A stretch of DNA of 64,000 nucleotides from Vitis vinifera (taxonomy: Eukaryota; Streptophyta; Magnoliopsida; Vitales; Vitaceae): contig NC_081808.1 of NCBI RefSeq assembly GCF_030704535.1, positions 25,779,501-25,843,500 of the forward strand, in the 5' to 3' direction. Below the pieces are notes generated by a model. It worked only from the letters and a program-made list of their open reading frames with translations. It did not search any database and was not told the DNA's origin. The position numbers and the translations under genes were made by a program. Shown in pieces: positions 1 through 11,431 of this stretch. Numbering within the stretch: the first letter of the stretch is position 1; every line of letters starts with the position of its first letter.

Positions 1-771
1 GGCCTAAAGATTCCAGACAATGCTTGTAAGGAACAACTATAAACTTTCAAAGAAGAATGAAGAGTAATAAGACTTAACTAAGAAGTTGTCACATCTTATG
101 TTCTACCAAAACATCTTATCATCAAGACTACTACAAATCGATTGCGCCTTAAATTGCTTGAAAAAAACCTCCACCTCATCTAATTCCTAGTCAATGATCT
201 ATCTTGTGAATTTGGGGTTCCAACATACCCCTTCCTAGTTTGCTCCCACATATTGACTTCTCATGTGTCTTTGGTATAGATGCAATTGAGAATAGTACTG
301 GGAAAGCCTCACCTAAAGGTTCATCCCCACACCATCTATCCATCCAAAACTTAACCCCACCTTACCTAAGCCTCACATATCTTTTTTTTTTTTTTTTTTA
401 TAAGTAAGAAAAGAAATAAGGTTATAACATATCTTTTGAACTAGTTACAACAAATAATGAAAGGAAAGAGTTGTTCCAAGGTAAGTCTTTGCACCGCCTG
501 TCCAACCAAACTTTCACTCTCCTCCCACCCTAACAATGAAGTGGACTCTACTTTTAAAAACCTCTTAATTTTTCCTTATCGCCCTTCCACATTTCTAGAC
601 CAAAACCTTCCCTTGTCACCTCTAGAGCACCAACCACTCCTTTCTTCCCCAAACTTCCTTGGAATAACCCACTTCTACATAGACTCTTTCTAAATCAAAC
701 TCGAACCCCACTTGCCAAGAAGAGCAATATTGAGAACTGAAAGATTTCTGATGCCAAGACCCCTTTATTTT
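1..771 (-). mobile_element. LINE ORF2 3' remnant
   Basis: Read on the minus strand, about 1-150 resembles the end of a plant LINE reverse-transcriptase ORF, in the zf-RVT region: a broken frame gives DKMFW, then VKSYYSSF, then IVWNL. Several stops interrupt it. A run of 18 T at 382-399 would be an A-tail in the same orientation. No intact frame remains. The short plus-strand frame at 457-693 has no recognisable family and is probably chance. The assignment rests on remembered family motifs, so it is moderate. Confidence 0.45.
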
Positions 772-3330
772 TTTTAATAGATAAAAAGAGCAATAATATT
801 AAAAATGCTTGAAAAAGACACATCAAAGTACACAATGTACAAAAATAGCGCCTAACAACAAGTGAAAGAAGACCCACCTAAAACAAAAAACCAATGCCCT
901 AAAGCCGTAGAAAAAACAGAGTTCCCTCAATCAACCTTCTTGTAGAAAAACCAAAATTGGTTTCTATGATTCAATCAAAGCCTTGAAAAACTTCCTCTTG
1001 ATGTTGCTTGTAATCCTTCTAGCATTCCTCTAAGATAAATATTAGCTTTATCTACCCACTACAACAATTTCTCACTCTCCCTTTTCGCTTCTTGATTGTC
1101 TACTTCTTGCCCTTATAATTCACAAAACATTCCAACTTCTTTACTTGCTTTACAAATTTTGAAGCAAAAGGGTTCTTCCTTCTCTTCCCACCCTCTCGAT
1201 CCCTCACCTCTTTCCTAGTCTTCAATTTTTTAGGGAGAGCCAAGATCTCGATCTCAAAACCTGCTATTGACATGCCCCACTAGTTACTAAAAGTTGTCAA
1301 GTTGCTTGAGGACCAATCCTCCATAGGCATCTCCTCCCTTGGGGCCAAACTAAGACATGCCTCTTTTTCTCTAGTTGTCGACCCACTGCATCTTTAATTG
1401 GCCTCACCTCAACCTCTTCAAACTCCACCAAGGTGACATCCACCAAAACCATCCTTAGAGGATATTGCTACCCTGTCCTTGGGAAGCAACTTCAAAACCC
1501 ACCTCACTTCCCCCAAAAGAAAGACCATTCCCATAAGTTGAAGGAGAAGAAGCTACTCGAGTCTCCAAAGAAAAGTTAGAGAAAGAGAGAGAGAGTATCA
1601 GGGTGTCGTGTCGCTTCTGCCATGATAGCTACGTTGGTGCTTAAGGGGTGAACCATTGGCAGAGGGAGCTCAAGCATTAGAGGATTGAGCCCTCTAGAGA
1701 GGAAATAGGCCCTAAATAGAGCTAAATCATCCACTGAGTTGGTCATACTAACACCATTGCCCAGCTCAACACAACCTACACCTCCCCATTAGACCTCCAA
1801 AAGAGAAAAAAAAAAAGAAAAGGCAATGGGCATTCTTAGAACAAACCCAAACCCAACCCATAAGCCTCTTGAGACTTAAAATATTCCACAAGGCAGCTTG
1901 AAAGTTAGGTCCCTTCACTTGAAAAGCCTTTAAAGAATTAGGCCTCTTTCAAGCCCTCGAAGCCCATTTCTGCTCCCTTGCATCACACTATGCCCAAACA
2001 ACCCCTAGAAGCTTGTCTCCCATCACCATCACCCTCCATAGCTTCCACTGGCCCACCATCAACCATAGCCTTTTCAGAATTTTCAGCCACCACCAAACCT
2101 ATCCTCTCTTTTCACCCACCATAGAGTGATTGGTCACTTGCCCCCTTTTATACTAATGAAAACTACACCCTCGTACTCTCATCAATGCATAACACTCCCA
2201 CAGGCTTACCTCTAGCCTCCAGACCGTTGTTACCATTGCTCAAAACCACTTGAGAAGTCCATGGTTGTACTTCCCCCCCACAACTAGATAGCAAAGCAAG
2301 ACAAGCCCCCCACCACCACCACCACCAATTACCTAGGTGTCTTTCTCCCATATGATCTCACCAAAACGCTTATCCATTCCAAGTTTTGAAGATGTGCTAC
2401 ATCTTCATCTACAACAAGAAAGCCACCACAACAATCACCAAGCCTTTTTAACACCTCCCAACACCACAAGTATAGAGGAAGACTTACTATTCTCACCCAT
2501 ACTTCTTTAGCATGCACACCCTTCCAAAAACACCCTACCTTTAGGACCTACCCATCTAGATGCAAAACCTTATCCTTGTACCTTCTTAAACCCCTTGAAA
2601 GCATCGTCACATCAAAGCTTTTTCCAAAATCAAATAAGAAAAGGTTACCCTCTACCAAGGAAATCCTCACTCCTTCCAAAGACCGACCATGACCTACCCA
2701 TCTCCTTAATAAAGGCAATTTTGGAACCAGGTTTGAATGTTCTCCCCATCTCCCAACTAAAAAGTGCCTCAGAAGCTCTTTCTTAAGTTAAGACATCCTT
2801 ATCCCCAATCTGAATCCAAACTGCTTCACAGACTGTTCCAAGCTCTTTCTTAACCATATCTACATAAGATCCTTTTCATCAAGTCCATTGACCTACCACC
2901 CCTTTCCATGGGCCTTAAGGAAACTAGGGGTGGAAGCTTCCTTTCCTCTAAGAAGGAAACTAGTTTGAGACAATGAAGCTTCTCAACAGAATAGAAACCC
3001 CCCCTCCCCAAGGAAACCCCTTCCTTTAGAGAAGGTCAGAATAAACCTCTTAGCCTTCACAGAGTTGACAAAGCAAAGAATGAACCTCCCTGTCCCATTT
3101 AAAAGTAGCTCTTACCTAAACTCTCTCACATCTTCAACCCAATAAGCTTCCATTCTTATCCTTACAATAAGCTTCCACTCCTTCCAACAAACGACCTGAA
3201 CTCCAACCCCCAAACCTAATTTAAGAGGACGCACCTCTGCTTCTCTCCATAATTTTCCCTTCCAGCTTCCTTTCAACCACATCTATTGAGATTTCAAACA
3301 ACTTAGACCCAATTGCAAACCAACACCTAC
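772..3330 (-). mobile_element. Decayed LINE (ORF1 part and 3' end), minus strand
   Basis: The minus strand reads as a plant LINE running from high to low coordinates. At 2329-2517 it encodes EVWVRIVSLPLYLW, then CCGGFLVVDED, then LEWISVLVRS, the pattern of the DUF4283 domain in ORF1 of plant LINEs. The adjoining frame at 2163-2351 matches the low-complexity part that follows this domain. Near 772-900 is a typical LINE 3' end ending in an A-rich tail (T-run at 772-779). The endonuclease and most of the reverse transcriptase that should separate ORF1 from the 3' end are not recognisable, so the copy is internally deleted or badly decayed. Its 5' limit near 3330 is approximate. Confidence 0.55.
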
Positions 3331-5150
3331 CTCCTCTCATATTCTTAGCTGAAAGGAGAGGATAACCTCATCACCATTGTCCATATTAACCATAATAAGA
3401 ATAAATACTATAAGACTCCCTACTTTCTTGATCATGGACACTATAAACCAATTGACCAAATCCTTTTTGAATTTTACCACTACAGCTATTTTTAATATTA
3501 TTATTTTATTGAAAAGTAGATACAACGTTATAACACAAGCACCAAAAAGAAGGGGAAACCTATGCACGTAGGATGTATAAAACGAATATTCAAATAAAAA
3601 GAAAGGACTCTTTTTTAAGTACAACTTAGAACATCAATGAAATCTATAAATGGACTCTCTCTTTTTTCTGAATTTTTTAGGTGATTGGCTTGTTGGTTAG
3701 CTTTTTCCTCTCTAGGTTTTTTCTTTCTTTTGTTGCCTTGTTTTGGCTTTCTTTGTATAAGGGGGACTATCTCTTACTAATGTACCCCACCATTATTATA
3801 TTATTATTTTCAATTATTATTATTGATTTGATTTCACAACCTCTACATTAATTGTTCCTATGAATCAATTGCCCTGCATCCTTAATAATATCTTGCATTG
3901 GGAAGCAATTCACCCCTTAAACTTGATATGCATACGACTAGAATGGAAAACTCCAGATCTTATGAGATGGCATGATGAGGCTCTTGTTAGTCTAGAGAAG
4001 ATTTACATTTATCTTACAGGAGGAGGATGTTTGAAGTTAGACGATTTTAATATGGCTTAACCCATATCTACTACAAATAACTTACACTAAAAGTTGAGTT
4101 CATTTGGTCTCTTAGACATTGCAGAATTAGAAAAAGAACCACTGAAAGACTCAAACAATCTCCCCTTAGATTGGGGGAGGAGAAAGAAAATTTGGTCTCT
4201 TAATCACCATAGAATTGGCTTCATCAAGAGGTAATGAGACCTTTAAATTTTTGTCATATTTCATTTGTTACCATTTAAATAAAATTCAATTAATGTTACT
4301 TAGCTTAAATCTTGTAAATAAGGGCACTAGGCACAAATTTGAAGGAGTTTTTTCTTTTGTAGATATCATTTATACATTAATTGAATTCATCTTAAATGGC
4401 CACACTATAGATTCACTCATTTTAAAAAAGGAATTTGGATTTTTTAAGAGAAATTAATAGGTCAATCTGGTTTCTATGCTAAAGATAAATTATTTAATCA
4501 TCTACATCTATTATAAAGCATTTGGAAGCTTGTGTGATTGATTTTGGAGGACTAGACACAGGTTTCAAAGACCAATTAAGATATCTTGAGCTTATTTTGG
4601 TATCTTAAGTAAACAATCATATTTAGTCTTTGGTTTCAAAATTTTCATTTTTTTTAATTGGTTAATTAGATCTTGTTGGCTGTTAAAATATAATTAATTT
4701 GAAGTTGATTAATCTTTGGAGGAATATTTGCTTTCTTTGGAGCCTTGGAAGAACAATATTTTCCAATATCTTGAGTTTTGGGTGAATTTTCCCAATCTTT
4801 GTTATTATTATTATTATTATTATTATTTTGATAGGTAAATTTTCCCAATCTTTATTAATGTTTATTTGGATCATCTTATTTAGACCCTATGCAACATAGA
4901 GTTAATATTTGGCTTTTCATATTTACTCATTGATTTAGTGGTTGAATGCTAATTCTCCACTGGTCGAGCTATTTCTTTGGACCTTGGTATTTATGAGGGT
5001 ATTGATTTGGATGGCCTACAGATGATTTGGAACCAAGTTATTAGTGGGTTAAGGTGCCAACCAAAGCTAGAGTTATTTGCTAATTAGATTGTTTGTATTC
5101 AAGCCTACGATTTCTGAAATATATTTATGCACTACAAACTTTTTTTTGAT
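3331..5150. other. Retrotransposon debris, no gene recognised
   Basis: AT-rich sequence with short broken frames. At 5141-5148 a T-run is followed by a stretch that on the minus strand resembles a LINE 3' end with an A-tail. Around 5030-5090 the plus strand reads KVPTKARVIC in a broken frame, reminiscent of the zf-RVT end of a LINE. An (ATT)n microsatellite lies at about 4801-4829. Nothing here is a convincing gene. Confidence 0.3.
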
Positions 5151-6168
5151 AGGCAAATTGGGAGTTTTATTAAAAGCATCTATGAAAAGGGCACACCAAA
5201 GTATGTGTTTATGCACTACAAACTGTGTATCAGTCAACTGCTTTTGAACTACTTACTATATTTATGACCCTTATGGCCTTGTTAATTACTCATAGGGTTG
5301 TTTGGTTCACCCTTGTTTTTTTTCCCCAGACCATAAGCTTTTGGAGGACAAGGTTGGAGTAGAGCCCAGGAAGCTGGCTATCCTTGGAAATAGTTTATAG
5401 ATTGATGCCAAATTGTGTTAGTTTTTATTAATTCCTATATTGTTAATTCCTATAGGATAAACTGCAGTATTGTACTTCTTTTAAGACCTGGGTTAGTTTG
5501 TTATTTTGATGATAATGTTATATTTTTCTTTCTGCCACACAAGAATTTGATTTCTACTTTCAGGTTACATGTTGGGTAGGATTGGTGATTTAGTGCTACA
5601 TACTTCTTTCGAGCTGGGTTGGAGTTGGTTCTGGTCATTATGTTCATAATAAAAAGAGGATATTACAAAAAACAAGTTTGAAGTCATGAATGCTCAACAG
5701 TGAAGGGAAGTAGCAAGCAAGGTAATGTCATATGATGCTTTCTTATCATCAATCTCAACCACATGATCAATAGGATACCATATTCTTCTAAAGTTCTCCC
5801 CCATAATCTGAAACTTTAAAAAGAAATGTCATGTTATCATCAATCTCAACCACATAATCACAAAATAGGATACCATATACTTCTAAAGTTCACCCCCATG
5901 ATTGCAACCATTAAAAAGGAATAAAAAAATAAAAAAATAGGAGCAGAGAGAAAGGGTATGTTCAGTCACATTCAGATTTACAAATACATAGAACACAAGT
6001 GAAATTATAATCTGGAAAGAGTTTGACGTTGCATATGTGTATGCATAGCTAATGAGAAGATTTAGTCACAAAGTATAAGTAAAACTGTATTGATATATTA
6101 TTAAGCCTAAACATAGATATATAAATGAGATAGCAATACATATAAAAGGAAAATTCTAAGAGTTGAAC
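5151..6168 (-). other. DGAT2 copy 1 intron 5 sequence
   Basis: This non-coding stretch lies 3' of the last recognisable DGAT2 exon. About 5490-5580 (including tctgccacacaagaa and ttgatttctactttcaggtt) matches the intron between exons 5 and 6 of the second DGAT2 copy at about 23940-24030. It is therefore retained intron 5. A segment containing tcaatctcaaccacat is duplicated at about 5748 and 5838. No exon 6 to 9 sequence was found here. Confidence 0.5.
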
Positions 6169-8194
6169 CTCACAACCGTGCTCCATAAGACATGGCTCTT
6201 GCACTCCACCTGGCACTATGATGCAACTATAACCAGATGCCAAGAGGGAGGTAAAATTTTTCTTTGTTGCAGGTGTAAGACCCAACCAAGTCCATATATG
6301 CCGCAGGAATGGCACGTAGAACACCTGATAATTTTTTTTCCCACATGTTATAAGGGTGAGGAAGGGTCCATGAAACAGATAAGGCCATAAGCATTAAGGG
6401 TAGAGAGTCTTACAGCACTACTTGCAAGGACTTTAATTTTTGAGAGAGGCAGGAAACCTGTAAGGTCAGCAAGTGCAACAACACCAATTGGCAGAACTGA
6501 ATGTGGCTCATAACCAAATACTGCAAGAAGCATACACTATTATCATTACTTATGCATAACAAAGAGAAATAAACTAATAGAAGCCAGTTCCTAAATGAGG
6601 TCAAAGCTGTCTAAGAAACCATGCAGCAACAGCCTGATGCATTAGACCTCCTACCTAAATATGCACACCTGAACTAGTTGGTTTTCATTTTTTCTTTTTT
6701 TCTTTTTTTCCCTTGTACGTCACTAACAAAAAATTCAAGGACCTTATGCAAGAATAAACTAAGGAAATTGGGGAAAATAAAGCAAGCAGCCCATGGAATA
6801 GCAAAATGAAGTAGGTTATAAAATAAGTTGGAAAATGATATCCTCCCACAGAATCACTTTCCCATGATACAAACTACTGGTATAGTATTAGTGATAGTAA
6901 CTAATAAATAATCCTGCTTTAGAATAAGTGGTCCTCCATCAAGCTCCACAGGTTGCTACAAACTTGCCCTTGAGTTCAGATCTAGCTTCCCATGGCCATT
7001 GGATGCTTGAATAATCCTTAACCTCCTTTTTTTTTACATGCAGAAATCAACACACTAAACAGTAACTACTGTTAAAGTAGAAGCCCTTTTGATCTTTTAT
7101 CGCCTCTTTCCATTATAGTATCTTAAATGAAAAAAGAAACTCCTCCCTACTATGGCAATAAATGGTGGTATGTGTTAGATGACTTTCGCTCATCATTTCC
7201 TCAACTGGGCAACCTCTAATGTCCGATAATACATTTCATTTTGTCTTGAATTGTCATCTGATTGACCACACCATCCTCATTTCCATTACACCCACTTTTT
7301 CAATGCGTTCCTAGACATCCTAACATCCTAACATCTTAAATAAAAGATTAAACAGATGCATTATCACAGGCGTTAGTTAATAGCTAAATTCCTTTTTCAA
7401 TCAATCAAAAAAAAGTGTTCTATCGAATAGAGATTTCCAATTCTTGATTCCCCCTCCCTCGGGTAAAAGCAATCAGAATTCATGGACCTTCCCAAAAGCC
7501 ACTTTTATTTTTAACCAAAAGAAACAATCATGGGTTTCGATAATTTCGCTATCGCCATCAAACAGAGATTGAAGAGCCACTATTCTAAGAATCAAGAAGA
7601 CGGTGAGGTGGGGTTTGTCTGTGAATTTACCATAGGCACGATTGGGGTCGAACGCTTTTATATCCTCCACATATAGAGTCACCGGAAAATAACCGCAAGC
7701 ATGCTTACAGATATACCTGGAAAGCCACATGATGAACCCTAAGAATTAAGAAAAGAAAGCCAAAGTAGGAGACTGTATTGAAAAGAAGATAGTGAAATGA
7801 GTACCTGGATAGTTTTCTCCCATATTTGCTCCTTTCATCAATTGGAATCACCATAAAGACTAAAAGCAACCCAAAAACCCTGAAACAGATATACATTGGT
7901 CAACCGGATTTTTATTTGAAAATCAAGTTGGGGAAAAAGAGAAAGAAATAAAGAGGATGGAAAGGGAAGGAGGACGAACGTGAGGGCCAGGGAAAGCGGA
8001 AGGAATAGCAAGGCCGTAAGGACCAAAGCGACGACGAAATGGATGGCCCCTAACCATATGGTGAGAGCCGCTATAGAGTGGATTAGGGAATCGTCCTCTC
8101 TTCCCTGGAATACCGTCAGTGTTTCCTCTACACTGCCGCTGCTCCCCCACTGCTCCTTCCTCTCCTCCATCCCCTTTCCCATCTTCCCAGACAT
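6169..8194 (-). CDS. DGAT2: Diacylglycerol O-acyltransferase 2 (DGAT2), exons 1-5
   Basis: DGAT2 enzymes transfer an acyl chain from acyl-CoA to diacylglycerol, the last step of triacylglycerol synthesis in the endoplasmic reticulum membrane. Five exons join in frame with canonical GT-AG borders: 7980-8194, 7805-7879, 7631-7716, 6414-6520 and 6169-6324 (213 codons). The product has a hydrophobic membrane segment ([13 protein letters not shown]), then [18 protein letters not shown], the conserved YFP motif, the catalytic-type EPHS motif, and [14 protein letters not shown] with VPGGVQE. Plant DGAT2 proteins are about 320-340 residues, so the C-terminal third (exons 6-9) is missing. It would lie to the left, beyond the LINE debris or outside the window. 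I chose the ATG ending at 8194; in-frame ATGs at 8182 and 8170 (MEERKEQ) are alternatives, and the second copy supports the last. The part seen shows no inactivating change. Confidence 0.85.
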
Positions 8195-9272
8195 ACTGTT
8201 TTCCGATGCCCAGACACAAATCTTATTCGGTCCGCTAGAAGCCTATAAAATATATTATCAACGCTTCTTGAGCACCATCGCCATCTGTTACATCATCCAT
8301 GGGTCTTCAGGCAATCAATTATTTAAGACGCCATAAACTCTCCTCTCAGTTGTTTCTCTCCACTTCATTCAGTCATAACTGATGGCTGACGCAACTTCAC
8401 CAAAATCATACCTATTTTCATTCAAGAAACCTGAATAAATTTTTCCCAAAACCTCCCCTCATTCCTTTCTCCCATGCATTTAGAAGCTCTAGAAATCTCT
8501 TTGGATTCATAAATTCATCAGGGAAAAAATTTATTTATTTAAAATATCAATATTATATTTATGGTTATAACTTATACCCCCACCAACACTTTTTGGGACG
8601 TGGCCTCAAAAGTCCAAAAGCATTAAAAACTCTTTCGGGTTTTATCTTATGGTTCAAGTTCAACCCAGTTTTGTTTTGTTTTTTTTTTAAAAAAAGGCAA
8701 TTTTATTTTGTCACGTTCGAGGGTCCTGTACACTGTTGCTTATCCGGTTTAACGCGTTCACTGGAAATAGTTTTTTTTTTTATAAAAAAAATAACGATTC
8801 TTTAGGAATTTTTGTATCACATAGAATGTATAGTATTTTTATAAAATAAATAAATAAACTATTATCTATTTTTGTGTTGTCTATTGTAATTTTGTTTTTA
8901 AATATAACTGATAAATATTTTTAAGAATCATCCTCAAAATCTGTTTTTTAATAATTATTTTAAAAATCATTGTAATAAAATAAATAAATAAATAAAAAGC
9001 AACCCCTTGGACCAGTTTGGAGATCCTTGAAATATTAATTTTATTCTCTGAGTCTTCAAAAATATTATAAAATGATAATCCCATGTTCAAATCCATGATG
9101 CATCGGGTAGAATAGAAGTAATCATATCTTAAGGAGCTTGTACAATACAAATTTTTAATATTTAATTTTATATTGACTCATTTGGTCTAATAGTCCATGG
9201 CATTTCCATTCCAATTGAAAGTTCAATAAAATTAGAGATTATATATGAAAGAGATATTCAACCAACTATCAT
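8195..9272. other. DGAT2 upstream region, AT-rich, no gene
   Basis: This holds the 5' flank of the minus-strand DGAT2 gene and then strongly AT-rich DNA up to the outer LTR insertion. I see no convincing ORF or RNA gene, and no clear TATA box could be assigned. Confidence 0.4.
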
Positions 9273-9761
9273 TGTAAATCTCAAACCCAATTTAGGGTAA
9301 AATCATAATTTAAAAATTATTAATTAATTAAAATAATTTAATAAGGGTAAAAATATCTTTTTGTATTAAAAACCCTTGTATAAATTAGATTTTTCTTACC
9401 TTTTTTCTTTAAAAAAATTATTTTACATAGAGATTAGAAAAATAAAAAAGTATAGGATTGAAAATTTGAAGGTTTAAGATTTAAAAATCAATTTTTCAGA
9501 TAAAATTTTCAATTCTTAAATTAATATTTTATATTGATTAATTAGTTTTGAACACTTTAGAAATTCTTTGAAATATCTTAATATTGATTAGAGTTCATTT
9601 AATTAATTTGTAAGTCAAAAATATTAAAAATTTATGAACATAGTTTTGATTTATTAATAGAAATTGATAGATTTTGATTACTCAAATGAATAGATTTAGA
9701 AAAGAAATAATAAATAAATAAAATAAGAGTAGCATGATTTTCTAGAACGGTGAAGAGAAAA

Positions 9762-10018
9762 TAATAATAATAATAATAATAATATAAATGTATGTTGTGT
9801 AGTAGAGGGTTTAAAAGAAAAAGAAAAAAGGATACGTGTGGGAAGGAAGAAACAAAAGAAGAAAAAGAAATGTGTTATTATTATTATTATAATAATAATA
9901 ATAGGTGTAGTTGGTGGCTTAGAGTAATGGTGTTGTTGGGTATTTGAAAGTAATAATAATAATAATATATAATGGGGTGTGGGAGTGGAATTGTGGTTAA
10001 GTGACAATTGAATAATGG

Positions 10019-10050
<32 letters not shown>
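9762..10050. repeat. Trinucleotide (TAA/ATT)n microsatellite blocks
   Basis: Four AAT/TAA blocks occur within 290 bp: about 9762-9783, 9876-9903, 9950-9968 and 10018-10050. They lie inside the left part of the outer LTR. The block at 9876-9903 switches from ATT to AAT and can form a hairpin. The minus-strand frames here (poly-I and poly-L) are translations of the repeat and not genes. Confidence 0.85.
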
Positions 10051-10218
10051 GTTTTTTGTGTAGGTGTAGACCCCTGTTAGGGTGAGGACCCGGGGAGAGT
10101 GGAGTGAGCTTCTTTTTATTATTTTTCATTGCATTCCCTTTGAAGTGTGGGGAGGACCCCCTCTCTAAGCATGAATCCCAGCTGCATGGGACGTGTAGCA
10201 GCAAGGGGGATGGCTAGC

Positions 10219-11406
10219 TGTCAGCTCCTTAGCCACTTGATTCCGACCTGAAGAAATAGGCCTCACGGGTAAGCCTTGCACCCATGAGAGCCTAAGCGAA
10301 AAACAAGGAAAGCCTGGAGGTTTGGTGGTTCAAACCCCAGGAGCTAAATATCGGGGATGCGTCAGGCAACCTGAGAAGATTTGGGAATGTCTTGTCAAGT
10401 GTATCTTGCATTAAAGATGATTGGCAGTTCAGGAGACTTGGTCGTCAGTATTGTCGGAGTTTGCTTTTTGATTGTGGACGGAAATGGATCCGGCGAATCG
10501 CGAGTATCTGACGAGCCAAGCTATCCGGGGAATCTAAATCGTTGGCCACGGATGTTCTCCGGATAAGCGTTACCGAAGGATCCGGACATGTCTGCCCGGG
10601 GAATTTGAATCGTCCTCCTCTCCCATCCGGTGACAGAATTCCGAATGAGAGATATCTGGAGAAGGTGGAACGTCGGCCGGACAGAATTCCGGATGTGAGA
10701 TATCCGGGTGGAATGAGTGTGAATTTCCGTCCGGGTGGAATGGGCGATGCCACGTGTCGCAAATGGCCGTCTGCTTGTCCAAGTGAGAGGGAGTCATGCG
10801 GCACTTTTTAGGGAGGATCCCACAGTGGGTGGTTGTGCAAGCAATTCAGGGCGGTTTTGGGCGGTTGCATAACCACCAAGGGAAAAACTGCAGGGTGAGT
10901 CTTTTAAAAGGGCTCCTGCAACCTTGAGATAAGAGAGAGGGAGAAGAGGGAAGGTGTCTCTAAATGCTTGGGATGTAAGCATTGCTCTCTGACTCGGGGA
11001 AGAGTCTTTTAAAAGGGCTCCTACAGCCTTGAGATGAGAGAGAGGGAGAAGAGGGAAGTGTCTCTGAATGCTTGGGATGTAAGCATTGTCCTCTGACTCG
11101 GGGAAGAGTCTTTTAAAAGGGCTCCTGCAGCCTTGAGATGAGAGAGAGAGAAAAGAGGAAAAGTAATCTCTGAATGCTTGGGATGTAAGCATTGCTCTCT
11201 GACTCAAGGAAACAATTTTGTATCTTATAATTGAGATTAATACAAGTTGGGAAGGATTTCCTGTAACCTCGTTGTGTCCCTGTTTCCTTTGGTTTGCTAT
11301 TATTTGTGTGCGTTTTGAGAAGATTGTGAAGAAAGGTTGGCTAAGGAAGGGTCCTTAGCACCGCGCACTAGGTGAAAAATTTAAGGTGATTTTCGAGGGT
11401 ATGACA
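10219..11406 (+). repeat. 5' LTR of the Ty3/gypsy element
   Basis: This 1188-bp LTR begins TGTCAGCTCC and ends GAGGGTATGACA just before the primer-binding site. The part from 10537 on aligns with the 3' LTR. It contains two tandem 48-bp units (start points acagaattcc at 10633 and 10681), where the 3' LTR has one, and three copies of a 104-bp unit, where the 3' LTR has four. The first 318 bp have no partner in the 3' LTR. Confidence 0.88.
10897..11210 (+). repeat. 104-bp tandem repeat, 3 copies (5' LTR)
   Basis: Three direct copies of a 104-105 bp unit containing agtcttttaaaagggctcct and atgcttgggatgtaagcatt. The cttttaaaag anchors are at 10901, 11006 and 11110. Because the unit sits in an LTR next to the 5' untranslated part, it may be regulatory; that is inference. 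Confidence 0.9.
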
Positions 11407-11408
11407 GT

Positions 11409-11420
11409 TGGTATCAAAGC
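11409..11420 (+). other. Primer-binding site (initiator tRNA-Met type)
   Basis: TGGTATCAAAGC lies two bases after the 5' LTR. Plant LTR elements primed by initiator tRNA-Met usually have TGGTATCAGAGC here; this copy differs by one base. It fixes the 3' end of the 5' LTR. Confidence 0.85.
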
Positions 11421-11431
11421 AAGCACCAGAG

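Noticed and set aside
9696-10204. Minus-strand frames rich in Leu and Ile
   Set aside because: Translations of ATT/AAT microsatellites and the LTR start.
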